From contig NZ_LFZW01000001.1 in the NCBI RefSeq assembly GCF_001183985.1, positions 3,834,059-3,898,058 of the forward strand: a DNA stretch of 64,000 nt, in the 5' to 3' direction. Positions within the stretch are counted from its first letter, which is position 1. Each line of letters opens with the position of its first letter. The notes under the pieces were generated by a model. That model had not been told where the DNA came from and did not search any database. It worked only from the letters and a program-made list of their open reading frames with translations. Of this stretch, positions 56,150 through 64,000 are shown piece after piece. A program made the position numbers and the translations under genes. Source of the stretch: Peribacillus loiseleuriae (lineage in GTDB: Bacteria; Bacillota; Bacilli; Bacillales; DSM-1321).

Positions 56150-56184
56150 GTTATTTCCCTCCTATTTAACTCGATAAATCGAAC

Positions 56185-56385
56185 TTATTTAATATTGTCT
56201 AGCATATGACGAATACGTTTGAAGTCACCTTTACTTACAAGGCCAGCTTTACGTAGTTTACGTTTAGCTTTAGTAGATTTGTTAGCAAATAAATGGCTTG
56301 TGTAAGCGTGTGAACGCTTAAGCTTGCCGGATCCAGTTTTCTTGAAACGCTTTGCAGATCCGCGGTGAGTTTTCATTTTAGGCAT
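56185..56385 (-). CDS. rpmI: 50S ribosomal protein L35
   Basis: 66 aa. [40 protein letters not shown] and [19 protein letters not shown] fit L35. Middle gene of infC-rpmI-rplT; GAGGAGG upstream. Confidence 0.98.
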   Translation of the reverse strand: MPKMKTHRGSAKRFKKTGSGKLKRSHAYTSHLFANKSTKAKRKLRKAGLVSKGDFKRIRHMLDNIK

Positions 56386-56407
56386 AAGGTATTCCTCCTC
56401 ATTACAG

Positions 56408-56923
56408 TTACTTTTCGATTTTTGGTGCTAAAACTAAGAACATGCTTCGTCCGTCCATTTTTGGATGCGATTCAATGGTAGCAACTTCTTTGCAAGCTGC
56501 AGAGAAACGATCCAATACACGTTGTCCAATTTCCTTATGGGTAATTGCGCGTCCTTTAAAACGGATAGAGGCTTTTACTTTATCGCCTTTTTCAAGGAAT
56601 TTAATTGCATTTCGAAGCTTTGTGTTAAAATCATGTTCATCAATTGTTGGGCTCAGACGAACCTCTTTCAAGCTAATGACCTTTTGATTTTTACGAGCTT
56701 CTTTTTCTTTCTTTTGTTGCTCGAAGCGGTGTTTTCCGTAGTCCATAATTCGGGCTACAGGAGGCTTTGCATTCGCAGCAACTAAAACTAAATCAAGATT
56801 TACACGAGCGGCAATTTCCATCGCTTCGAATTTTGTTTTAATTCCAAGCTGCTCTCCGTTTTGGTCGATAAGTCGAACTTCACGGGCGCGGATGCCCTCG
56901 TTTACCATCGCGTCTTTACTAAT
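56408..56923 (-). CDS. infC: Translation initiation factor IF-3 (AUU start)
   Basis: 171 aa. N-domain [20 protein letters not shown] and [21 protein letters not shown]-domain [38 protein letters not shown]. Translation starts at ATT 56923 (ISKDAMVNE), with GGAGGTGG nine bases upstream; the ATG-started longer frame would cross the leader terminator. AUU lets IF3 limit its own synthesis. Confidence 0.95.
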   Translation of the reverse strand: MSKDAMVNEGIRAREVRLIDQNGEQLGIKTKFEAMEIAARVNLDLVLVAANAKPPVARIMDYGKHRFEQQKKEKEARKNQKVISLKEVRLSPTIDEHDFNTKLRNAIKFLEKGDKVKASIRFKGRAITHKEIGQRVLDRFSAACKEVATIESHPKMDGRSMFLVLAPKIEK

Positions 56924-57037
56924 AGTTAGCCACCTCCAAGGATATTTAGCGAATACAATCGTTTGGGCTAAAAGAAAGAATACACACGTTTTAGGTGATC
57001 CTTTCACCCCATGATTTGTATTTGCTTTATTGAACAA

Positions 57038-57073
57038 ACAAAAAAGTGCGGATGCAATAACACCCACACTGAT
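57038..57073 (-). promoter_or_regulatory. L20-type leader attenuator of infC operon
   Basis: Minus-strand AGTGTGGGTG TTATTG CATCCGCACT then TTTTTTG, about 115 bp before infC. It corresponds to the L20-controlled leader terminator of Bacillus. Confidence 0.75.
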
Positions 57074-57385
57074 AGACTAAGTAGAATAAATCCAAATAAT
57101 CAAATCATGACCTATCGACAGCATACTGCGTCAATCAGGTGAGAAGCGGGTGCTTCTTCTTTTACTCAAACACGTATTCAAATTACCTTAGAAAATATAA
57201 CATAAACACTGATGATTTGTCAAATGCTTAAATTGTTTTTGTAACAACAAAAATTATCTTATCAAATTCCCAATAATTTTGCAATACATTTCTTTGATTT
57301 TTTTTTAAGACTGAAAGATTGTTGCCACTTAAAACAAAGGGTCAAACCCCACTGGCGGACCTATTCCAAGGATTTCCTGCTAATT

Positions 57386-57562
57386 TTATTCATTTATGTT
57401 CTTGGCTTTTTTCTTATCTATCGATTCCCACACAAAAAAGACAACCCAAAACAACATAACTGGAATAATGGCCCACTGCCTATAATCCGGAAGCAGTAAC
57501 AAAATAATCGTTGCAAGGAATGCAGGTCCAAAGAGAGTGATGAATTTCTTCTTTTGATTCAC
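57386..57562 (-). CDS. Small membrane protein (58 aa)
   Basis: Basic MNQKKKFITL then two hydrophobic helices, FGPAFLATIILLLLP and WAIIPVMLFWVVFFVW, and a charged tail KKKAKNINE. GTG start with AAGGAG eight bases upstream. It stands between thrS and the infC leader. I do not recognise a family. Confidence 0.65.
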   Translation of the reverse strand: MNQKKKFITLFGPAFLATIILLLLPDYRQWAIIPVMLFWVVFFVWESIDKKKAKNINE

Positions 57563-57639
57563 ACAAACAACTCCTTGTACACCTTATCGTAACCTACATA
57601 GTAGTCCATAAGTGGCGGCTACACAAATAATTTGCATCA

Positions 57640-57700
57640 AAAAAAAGAAACATAAACAGGTCAGACCCGTACCTCTTTCATGAGGACGAAATCTGACCTA
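57640..57700 (-). terminator. Terminator of thrS, built from family A-like arms
   Basis: Minus-strand AGGTCAGATTTCG, CCTCATGAAAGAGG, GGGTCTGACCT, with T-rich sequence after. Its arms match family A ends, as does AAAGGGTCAAACCCCACTGG at 57340-57359. Confidence 0.75.
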
Positions 57701-57720
57701 GTTGCTTAATCCCGGTTTAA

Positions 57721-59652
57721 TTAGCGATTCACTTCGGCTTTAATGGCTTTCACGAAGTCTTCGAATGATATCGTTTCGGATTTTTGTTCGCCATATTTAC
57801 GAACATTTACGCTGTTTTCTTTAACTTCATTATCACCAACCACGAGCATATATGGAATTTTTTGCATTTGTGCTTCACGGATTTTGTAGCCAATTTTCTC
57901 ATCACGTGTATCGAGGTTGACACGGATTCCTTCTGCTTTTAGCTTATCCTGAATTTCTTTTGCATAATCAAGATGTACGTCAGGAGAAACTGGGATCACC
58001 TGTGCTTGAACCGGCGACAGCCATGTTGGGAAAGCCCCTTTATATTCTTCAATTAAGAATGCAACAAAGCGTTCCATTGTGGATACTACACCACGGTGAA
58101 TAACAACTGGGCGATGTTGTTTCCCATCTTCACCAACATAGTTTAAATCAAAGCGTTCAGGTAACAAGAAGTCTAATTGAACAGTTGACAATGTTTCATC
58201 TTTACCTAGCGCAGTACGTACTTGAACATCAAGCTTAGGACCGTAGAATGCTGCTTCGCCTTCTGCTTCATAATAATCAAGACCAAGATCATCCATCGCT
58301 TCCTTCAGCATACTTTGTGCTTTTTCCCACATTGCATCGTCATCAAAGTACTTCTCTGTATCTTGTGGATCACGATATGAAAGACGGAAGGAATAATCGT
58401 TCAGATTAAAATCTTTGTACACTTCAAGAATTAAGTTGACTACACGTTTAAATTCTTCTTTAATTTGATCAGGACGAACGAAAATATGCGCATCATTTAA
58501 TGTCATTCCTCGAACACGCTGTAGACCTGATAGAGCTCCAGACATTTCATAACGGTGCTGTGTACCAAGCTCAGCAATTCGGATCGGAAGTTCACGATAG
58601 CTATGGATGCTATTTTTATAAATCATCATATGGTGCGGACAGTTCATCGGACGTAAGACAAGCTGTTCATTATCCATATCCATGACAGGGAACATGTCAT
58701 CTTGGTAGTGTTCCCAGTGTCCGGACGTTTTGTAAAGATCGACACTTCCCATGACTGGAGTATACACATGATCATAGCCAAGACGTTGTTCTTTATCGAC
58801 AATATATCGTTCGATCACTCGACGAATCGTAGCACCTTTTGGAAGCCATAACGGCAGTCCCTGTCCGACCAATTGGTTACTTGTGAAGAGGCTTAATTCT
58901 TTTCCTATCTTACGGTGGTCACGTTCTTTTGCTTCTTCAAGTAAACGTAGATGTTCAGCCAAGTCTTCTTTTTTGAAGAAGGCGGTTCCGTAAATACGTT
59001 GGAGCATTTTGTTGTCGCTGTTTCCTCGCCAATAAGCGCCTGCAATACTTAATAATTTGAATTCTTTAATCTTCCCTGTTGACGGTACATGAATTCCACG
59101 GCATAGATCGAAGAAATCACCTTGCTCATAAATGGTTACTTGTTGATCAACTGGAATAGCATCAATCAACTCCAATTTATACTCATCACCAATTCCTTTA
59201 AAACGTGAAATAGCTTCATCACGGCTCACTTCAACACGAGTGACTTCAAGATTTTCATTGACAATTTTCTTCATTTCTTTTTCAATTAACGGCAGGTCTT
59301 CTGGTGTTAAGGATTCTTCAAGATCAACATCATAGTAGAATCCACCTTCGATAACTGGACCAACACCGAATTTAGCGTTTTTGTATAGACGTTTAATCGC
59401 CTGCGCCATTAAGTGAGCTGTACTGTGACGAAGAACTTCTAACGCTTCCTCACTGTCTTGGGTAATAATCGCAATCGAACCATCTGCTTCAATTGGACGT
59501 TTTAAGTCATACATTTCACCATTATATTTGCCTGCGATTGCCTTTTTTCTTAACCCTGGACTGATGGATGCTGCGATATCATCTGTTGTTGTACCTTTGG
59601 CAAACTCCTTCACGGCTCCGTCTGGGAAAGTTATTTTCACTACTTCTGACAT
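57721..59652 (-). CDS. thrS: Threonyl-tRNA synthetase
   Basis: 643 aa. TGS domain (1-62), editing domain with [15 protein letters not shown] (about 77-91), class II core with zinc Cys in [14 protein letters not shown] and motif 2 [20 protein letters not shown], and the anticodon-binding domain from about 535 ([16 protein letters not shown]). Length is normal. A Thr T-box lies directly upstream. Confidence 0.98.
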   Translation of the reverse strand: MSEVVKITFPDGAVKEFAKGTTTDDIAASISPGLRKKAIAGKYNGEMYDLKRPIEADGSIAIITQDSEEALEVLRHSTAHLMAQAIKRLYKNAKFGVGPVIEGGFYYDVDLEESLTPEDLPLIEKEMKKIVNENLEVTRVEVSRDEAISRFKGIGDEYKLELIDAIPVDQQVTIYEQGDFFDLCRGIHVPSTGKIKEFKLLSIAGAYWRGNSDNKMLQRIYGTAFFKKEDLAEHLRLLEEAKERDHRKIGKELSLFTSNQLVGQGLPLWLPKGATIRRVIERYIVDKEQRLGYDHVYTPVMGSVDLYKTSGHWEHYQDDMFPVMDMDNEQLVLRPMNCPHHMMIYKNSIHSYRELPIRIAELGTQHRYEMSGALSGLQRVRGMTLNDAHIFVRPDQIKEEFKRVVNLILEVYKDFNLNDYSFRLSYRDPQDTEKYFDDDAMWEKAQSMLKEAMDDLGLDYYEAEGEAAFYGPKLDVQVRTALGKDETLSTVQLDFLLPERFDLNYVGEDGKQHRPVVIHRGVVSTMERFVAFLIEEYKGAFPTWLSPVQAQVIPVSPDVHLDYAKEIQDKLKAEGIRVNLDTRDEKIGYKIREAQMQKIPYMLVVGDNEVKENSVNVRKYGEQKSETISFEDFVKAIKAEVNR

Positions 59653-59696
59653 GCTCGTTCACTCCTTCTAATTGTGTGATATTTTGCGGAAAACAC

Positions 59697-59975
59697 AAAA
59701 AAGCCCGCCCCTGTATAAAACAGGGACGAGCTTAATAATTATTATTTAACCCGCGGTTCCACCCTCGTTTCACTTTGCTTATTCCGGCAAAATGACACTC
59801 GTTGCTTGGTAACGGCAGCTTCCCGTCAGCTAATAGTTGCGTTTATACGCGTTCCTAACTGAAGTTTAGAGGTGGTAAGTGTTCTGTTCGTGCTGGGAAG
59901 CTCTCAGCTTTGCGTTCCCTCTCTGATAACCGAAATATAAGAATACCCATGTCCTCGTCATTACTTTTCATTATA
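59697..59975 (-). promoter_or_regulatory. T-box leader of thrS (Thr specifier)
   Basis: Minus-strand T-box GGGTGGAACCGCGGGT, then the terminator AAGCTCGTCCCTG TTTTATA CAGGGGCGGGCTTTTTT. Stem I carries CACTTACCACCTC, giving ACC as the specifier. Confidence 0.94.
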
Positions 59976-60060
59976 ATAAATGTTAGTATGTAGGAAATTA
60001 TATCGGGTTATTCAAAGAAAATCAAGGACTGCAAAAAATTAATCATGAAGTTTCTTAAAT

Positions 60061-60900
60061 TTAAATAAGCGTTCTTGAGAAAGACTGGATTGGCCGAATA
60101 ATAGTCCGCTCTTCAAATACACGACGAATCGTTTGAATAAGTCCATCTTCCGCATCATCGGTATATACATATAATCGCTCTGGCGCAATCGAAATAAGCG
60201 GTGCGAGTGCTGTTGAATCAATATAAATCGGATACCCTCCCAATAGTCTTCGATCCATCATTCTCGTGAGGTCTTCCTTTTCCAATTTCTGAAAAGATTC
60301 ATCAAAAAAAGAAAAGCTTTCTTGATGCACTAAATGGATCGTTCGTAATTGAGTCTGGCGCTTATTAAGGAAGTCACGTAATGTAGCAATAAAATTTTGA
60401 TAATCTTGTTCAAGTTTATACTCATCAATCGCAAGGCCTGCATAATGCTCCAAAGATTCAAAAAAGCCCTTTAAGCGAAACGTCGCAATCGATTCAAACG
60501 AAAAGGATTTCTCTTCAGTTAGTACAACCTGAATAGATTCGGCAATCGCGGCTTCCGCTTCCTCAAACCCATTACTTGAACCCAACTTCATCTCACCTTC
60601 AACAATGGAAGCGGCAATGTCGAGAATTGCCTCCACTTCTTCCTGTTCCTCAAATAAAAATTTCTCACGAATCGCTTGCTCAAGGCCATCCCTTAACTTT
60701 TCTTCTACTAAAAACGTGTAAAACACATCACTTAATAACCGGTGAACATCGTTCAAATGCCGCTCTTCTACCGTAATGAAGATTCCTTCTTCCGAAACAA
60801 ATTGTATATATGAATGCAGTTCTGCCCCTAAAGGGTGGACAGATACGAATTGGAGCCATTTACGTGCCTCTATATCATCTGGAAAATAAATATGTACCAA
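60061..60900 (-). CDS. ytxC: YtxC family protein
   Basis: About 279 aa, soluble, of unknown function. Recognised by position (between thrS and dnaI, as in B. subtilis) and by the family's FEDEE-like helical layout: YTFLVEEKLRDGLEQAIREK, DIAASIVEGEM, GLAIDEYKLEQDYQNFIATL, RPIQSFSRTLI-like end. TTG at 60900 (LVHIYFPDD) with GGGGGG about five bases upstream is preferred; the ATG 18 codons earlier lacks a site. Repeat B copy 2 is directly upstream. Confidence 0.82.
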   Translation of the reverse strand: MVHIYFPDDIEARKWLQFVSVHPLGAELHSYIQFVSEEGIFITVEERHLNDVHRLLSDVFYTFLVEEKLRDGLEQAIREKFLFEEQEEVEAILDIAASIVEGEMKLGSSNGFEEAEAAIAESIQVVLTEEKSFSFESIATFRLKGFFESLEHYAGLAIDEYKLEQDYQNFIATLRDFLNKRQTQLRTIHLVHQESFSFFDESFQKLEKEDLTRMMDRRLLGGYPIYIDSTALAPLISIAPERLYVYTDDAEDGLIQTIRRVFEERTIIRPIQSFSRTLI

Positions 60901-60993
60901 CGATACCCCCCCTATACGAAACGCTTTGTTTCTATGTATATGGGATAAGCCCATTTTTAGAAGTGAACCTTAACGGAAAATCAAGTGATTTTG

Positions 60994-61184
60994 CATACAA
61001 AACCCGAATGGCGTTAAAACGCCACCATTTACCATGAAAGATTAATCCTGTAGCACGCTACACTCACCTAATCACAATGGTGGCGGTGCGGAAGTACTTT
61101 CTTAATAAAGTTCGTATATCTGCCAAATAGATTGTCTAGATTAGTAAATCGCGAAGCCCCGTTCCCATGTCCTCACACAAAAAA
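60994..61184. repeat. Family B structured repeat, copy 2
   Basis: Second copy of the 5487-5689 element. Hairpin TGGCGTTAAAACGCCA at 61009-61024 and the competing pair CGCCACCATT (61020-61029) with AATGGTGGCG (61076-61085) are both preserved. The CGCGAAGCCCCG block and ATGTCC end also match. Confidence 0.8.
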
Positions 61185-61309
61185 GAGGTTGCCCCAAAAA
61201 GTGACCTAAAAACTCTATACCCGTTTATTGCGTCATTTACATGTCAAATAAACGATATATTGGAGATTAGGTCTGACTTTTTCGTTATGGGACAGCCTCT
61301 TCATACAGA
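61184..61309. repeat. Family A repeat, copy abutting family B
   Basis: AAGAGGTTGCCCCAAAAAGT starts it, GGGACAGCCTCTT ends it (inverted). The core CCCGTTTATTGCGTCATTTAC is shared with 24180-24274; AGGTCTGACTTTTTCG is the family A end. It may terminate dnaI. Confidence 0.7.
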
Positions 61310-61310
61310 A

Positions 61311-62249
61311 TCAATGTCTTCTGTTTTTTCCTTTTAATAAAAATGGTTCTGCTAAATATTTAATTCGTTCCATGACTCTAGCTGCTTTGACTTCCTCCTT
61401 CTCACCTCGCTGTGAGAACGTAAGATGTGTCTGCATTTCCGTAAAGCTAAAATTTGACGTAAAAAAGGTCGGCAAGTTCTCAAGCATTCTGAATTGCAAA
61501 ATAGGCCCGATTACCTCATCTCTCCCCCAGCTTGTCATGGACTCTGAGCCAATATCATCAAACATAAGGACTGGCGCTTTTTTGGCCATATCAATTTTGT
61601 CATTAAACGTATTGTCCGTAAATGATCCTTTCAATTCTCTTAAAAAATCTGGAACATAAACGAGTAATGAAGAAATCTCCTTCTTGGCAAGTTCATTTGC
61701 AATCGCGCCAAGAAGATACGTTTTTCCAACTCCAAATTCCCCGTACAAATACAAGCTTTTCCGCTTTTCTCCCGGCTTATAATTCGAAATAAAAGCCACC
61801 ACTTTCTCCACCGCATCAATTCTGTTCTCAGATGCATCACTGCGATAAAAATCTTCCATCGTTGCTGAAAGAATGTCTTTGGGAACATAGAGACTTTGAA
61901 TCAACTTCTCTAGTTTTCGTTTTTTATCATCCATGACCTTACGTGGACAATCCTCATAATTTAGATCAATCATATTTCTCCGAATAACAAGCTTCGGGTG
62001 AAAACCTTGCAATAGATTCACACACCCGCCTAAGCTAGGGCAATTTTGACACTGCTTACTTTGGGAGGTAAATTCATACAGCTTCATCAAGCTCTTATCT
62101 AGCATTTCTTCTGAAATTTGCGAGCTGTTTTCATTCAGAAAAAGACGAATTTGCTCATCACTAAGCACTTCTTTTTTCAAGTCTTCATATTGCATTCGAA
62201 ATTTATTTGTATTGGTCACCTTGTTAAAGGCATTATTGATTCGTTCCAT
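61311..62249 (-). CDS. dnaI: Primosomal helicase loader DnaI
   Basis: 312 aa AAA+ protein. The N-terminal zinc-binding region has CQNCPSLGGCVNL (about 74-86); Walker A is LYGEFGVGKTYLLGAI (about 170-185), Walker B VLMFDDIGSES, and arginine-finger region ARVMERIKYLAEPF. It loads the DnaC helicase with DnaB and DnaD. It follows dnaB by seven bases. Confidence 0.97.
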   Translation of the reverse strand: MERINNAFNKVTNTNKFRMQYEDLKKEVLSDEQIRLFLNENSSQISEEMLDKSLMKLYEFTSQSKQCQNCPSLGGCVNLLQGFHPKLVIRRNMIDLNYEDCPRKVMDDKKRKLEKLIQSLYVPKDILSATMEDFYRSDASENRIDAVEKVVAFISNYKPGEKRKSLYLYGEFGVGKTYLLGAIANELAKKEISSLLVYVPDFLRELKGSFTDNTFNDKIDMAKKAPVLMFDDIGSESMTSWGRDEVIGPILQFRMLENLPTFFTSNFSFTEMQTHLTFSQRGEKEEVKAARVMERIKYLAEPFLLKGKNRRH

Positions 62250-62256
62250 GCCTACC

Positions 62257-63660
62257 TCACCCCCGGTCTTTCAAAATTCCTAATGATTCTTCAATCTTGC
62301 GTAGCCGTTCCGCCGATTGCTCATTCAGTTTTGTTTCTGTTTTCTCTTCTTTTTCGATAGCTTTCTCTTTATTCAACCACTCAGGAACGACTTCCGTTCG
62401 AGTCGCTTTTCCTGTCGTCGTTTTTCCTTCTTTTTTCGCTTTGGCCCATTCTTGATATTGACGATGCTCATTTTTGGCTAGCTCCATCGCCGCCTTAACA
62501 GTTATTACTTTTTTTCTTGTCCAATGGGAGGCGATTTTTTCCATATAGGCTTTCGTTAGCTTCATATCGGTCTTCAGCATTACATATTCAATTAACACAT
62601 TTACAACACCAGGGTTTAATTTTTGATTAAAAAGAATTCCCTCAATGATTTGCAAATCAGCCTTTGTCGGTTCAGCCCCCCCAGAAAGCTGTTTGAGTCG
62701 TTCTCTCGGTGAAATGGTTTCAAGATGTCTGATGTATTCTTCTTCCTGTGTTTTTGGCTCACTCGACTGAGTTCGATCACGCTGCGGTTGCACGCGGTCC
62801 ATTAAAGTCGGCAATTGATTTTGCGATTCAATTTGGTACCAATCTCGCGCAGCTTTCCGCAATGATTCGATATCAATTTCATCGTTGATATCAGCAGCAC
62901 TTATTACGAGTTTTTGCATCTCCAGTACATTAATCCCATATAAAAACGAAAGCTTAGCAATCGTATCTTGGACATTCGGTGTGAAAGCTTTACGGTTGAT
63001 TTGAGATGGTTTTACCCCAGAATACAATAAATCGAAATTAAAGTCTTCCTTAAACCCTTCAAGTTCTTTACCATCCTGTCGACCTATAAAACGTTTCTCT
63101 TGTTCAAGATTTAATTCTTCTTCGCCTTCATCTGACACATATAAAGATGTCTGTTGATCAGATGCAAAAATCTCAGTAAAACTCTTCGTTACTTGTTCAT
63201 ATTCATTGGTTGGCATCTCTTCATCACTAAAAAAATTCTTTAAACGATTGAAATGAACCTTGCCAATTTTTTTAAACAAATAGATATTCAACATCCCATC
63301 ATTGAAAAATTGCTTTGGTGTTGATGGTGGATTCAACTCATAGATGAATCGTTTTCCTTCTTCCGTTTTTTTTCGGTACACATTCAAAAGACCGATTCCT
63401 TCTAATTTATTCCTTGCATTATAGATTTCATTTAAGTTCAAGTCCATTGTGTTCATTAAATTGTAATGCAAGGAAGATTGGGACCAAAGTCGATTCTCTT
63501 CCAACTCACTCCACAATGTCATGTATAAACTAGTACAAATTGGACCAATAAGCGGTTGATACAGCAACGTCATTACTTTACGATCATAATCGTGAAGCAA
63601 CCCTGTCGATGAAACGGTATATCGATCAACAGGAAGTAATTCCTGCCAAGTGTTAGACAT
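62257..63660 (-). CDS. dnaB: Replication initiation/membrane attachment protein DnaB
   Basis: 467 aa. N-terminal winged-helix DDBH1 region (LLPVDRYTVSSTGLLHDYDR, LYQPLIGPICTSLYMTLWSE) and C-terminal DDBH2 (YIRHLETISPRERLKQLSGG; LIEYVMLKTDMKLTKAYMEK). It is the Gram-positive helicase-loading factor, unrelated to E. coli DnaB. Same operon as dnaI and nrdR. Confidence 0.95.
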   Translation of the reverse strand: MSNTWQELLPVDRYTVSSTGLLHDYDRKVMTLLYQPLIGPICTSLYMTLWSELEENRLWSQSSLHYNLMNTMDLNLNEIYNARNKLEGIGLLNVYRKKTEEGKRFIYELNPPSTPKQFFNDGMLNIYLFKKIGKVHFNRLKNFFSDEEMPTNEYEQVTKSFTEIFASDQQTSLYVSDEGEEELNLEQEKRFIGRQDGKELEGFKEDFNFDLLYSGVKPSQINRKAFTPNVQDTIAKLSFLYGINVLEMQKLVISAADINDEIDIESLRKAARDWYQIESQNQLPTLMDRVQPQRDRTQSSEPKTQEEEYIRHLETISPRERLKQLSGGAEPTKADLQIIEGILFNQKLNPGVVNVLIEYVMLKTDMKLTKAYMEKIASHWTRKKVITVKAAMELAKNEHRQYQEWAKAKKEGKTTTGKATRTEVVPEWLNKEKAIEKEEKTETKLNEQSAERLRKIEESLGILKDRG

Positions 63661-63705
63661 CTTCCTTCAGACCCTTTCTTATAAAGTGAAACTTCAATCA
63701 GTAGT

Positions 63706-63741
63706 GAAAAAAGAGCCAAAGTTAATAGCCCTTTAGCTCTG
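63706..63741 (-). terminator. Partial terminator between nrdR and dnaB
   Basis: AGAGCTAAAG GGCTATTA ACTTTGGCTCT then TTTTTT overlaps the nrdR stop. The ATAAAGTGAAACTTCAATCAG just left (63679-63702) is the first block of a family C repeat. Confidence 0.7.
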
Positions 63742-64000
63742 ATTTCGCTCTTTATCTATTAAGTCCTTTAACTCATCAATAAATACATTGATATCCTTGA
63801 ATTGGCGATATACAGAAGCAAAGCGGACATACGCGACTTCATCAACTGTTGCAAGCTTATTCATGACCATTTCGCCAACTAAATCACTCTTCACTTCAGA
63901 TGCGCTTTCGTTTCTTAGTTCCTTTTCAATAGAGCTCGTAATATCTTCTAATTCTTTGAGAGGAACGGGGCGTTTCTCACAAGCCCTAATTAAGCCACGA
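63733..64000 (-). CDS. nrdR: Transcriptional repressor NrdR (C-terminal part)
   Basis: Partial: the last 88 codons. ATP-cone domain segments [39 protein letters not shown] and [17 protein letters not shown] match NrdR, which represses ribonucleotide reductase genes when dATP is high. The zinc ribbon lies beyond the window. It begins the nrdR-dnaB-dnaI order. Confidence 0.95.
   Translation of the reverse strand, partial: RGLIRACEKRPVPLKELEDITSSIEKELRNESASEVKSDLVGEMVMNKLATVDEVAYVRFASVYRQFKDINVFIDELKDLIDKERNQS

Noticed and set aside
56924..57067. 48-residue N-terminal extension of infC
   Set aside because: It crosses the leader terminator and lacks the IF3 family pattern; the AUU start fits.

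Overview
The window is a low-GC Firmicute chromosome segment from a spore-forming member of the Bacillaceae. Evidence is the gene order seen in the Bacillus subtilis lysC-uvrC-trxA-etf-fad-mutSB-pheST-infC-thrS-dnaBI-nrdR arc, plus spore genes (gerE, gerM, sspI, a CsxC-like coat gene), SigW-, SigK- and SigG-like promoters, T-boxes, and L-box and M-box riboswitches. I do not name a species.

Layout. 0.1-1.4 kb: a CsxC-like spore gene and tRNA-Arg(TCT). 1.5-6.1 kb: ysnB-rdgB, gerM, racE, ysmB, gerE; the rph gene that normally sits between gerM and rdgB is absent. 6.6-7.3 kb: an inserted membrane-anchored Mrr-type nuclease. 7.6-11.5 kb: ysmA thioesterase and sdhCAB. 11.9-16.3 kb: yslB, lysC with lysine riboswitch, uvrC, trxA. 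16.6-22 kb: the beta-oxidation/ETF cluster lcfA-fadR-fadB-etfB-etfA. 22.2-24.2 kb: M-box and mgtE. 24.3-31.1 kb: yshE, mutS2, polX, cvpA, zapA and, divergently, rnhC. 31.5-36.7 kb: pheST with T-box, rlmP, sspI and a 47-aa gene. 36.9-39.5 kb: HAD phosphatase, M42 aminopeptidase, dimeric dUTPase.

39.6-54.5 kb is an accessory region that separates ysdC, ysdB and ysdA, genes that are neighbours in B. subtilis. It holds a DUF3934 gene, LysR plus NCS2 permease plus a start-less guanine deaminase, an ankyrin protein, a TetR/AhpD-like pair, ysdB with a textbook SigW promoter, an MFS/flavoprotein/Rrf2 cluster with palindromic operators, an IS110-family element with a frameshifted transposase, a DUF1569 gene, and an endonuclease-less group II intron. 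A 128-bp copy of the intron's 5' end stands alone about 7.5 kb away. 54.6-64 kb returns to the core: ytxB-like gene, ysdA, rplT-rpmI-infC (AUU start), thrS with T-box, ytxC, dnaI, dnaB and the 3' part of nrdR.

At least four families of intergenic repeats run through the window: (A) elements with GGTCTGACCC-like ends; (B) a ~200-bp element with two mutually exclusive hairpins, at 5.5 and 61.0 kb; (C) GTGAAACTTCCATCAGTGGGG/TTAATGCGGGAT-type elements; (D) elements bounded by TGTTCAAAAAGTC and CTTTTTGAACA. These dispersed elements, the candidate IS110 bridge RNA and the solo intron end are the parts least explained by known annotation. All calls come from reading the sequence; no searches were run.
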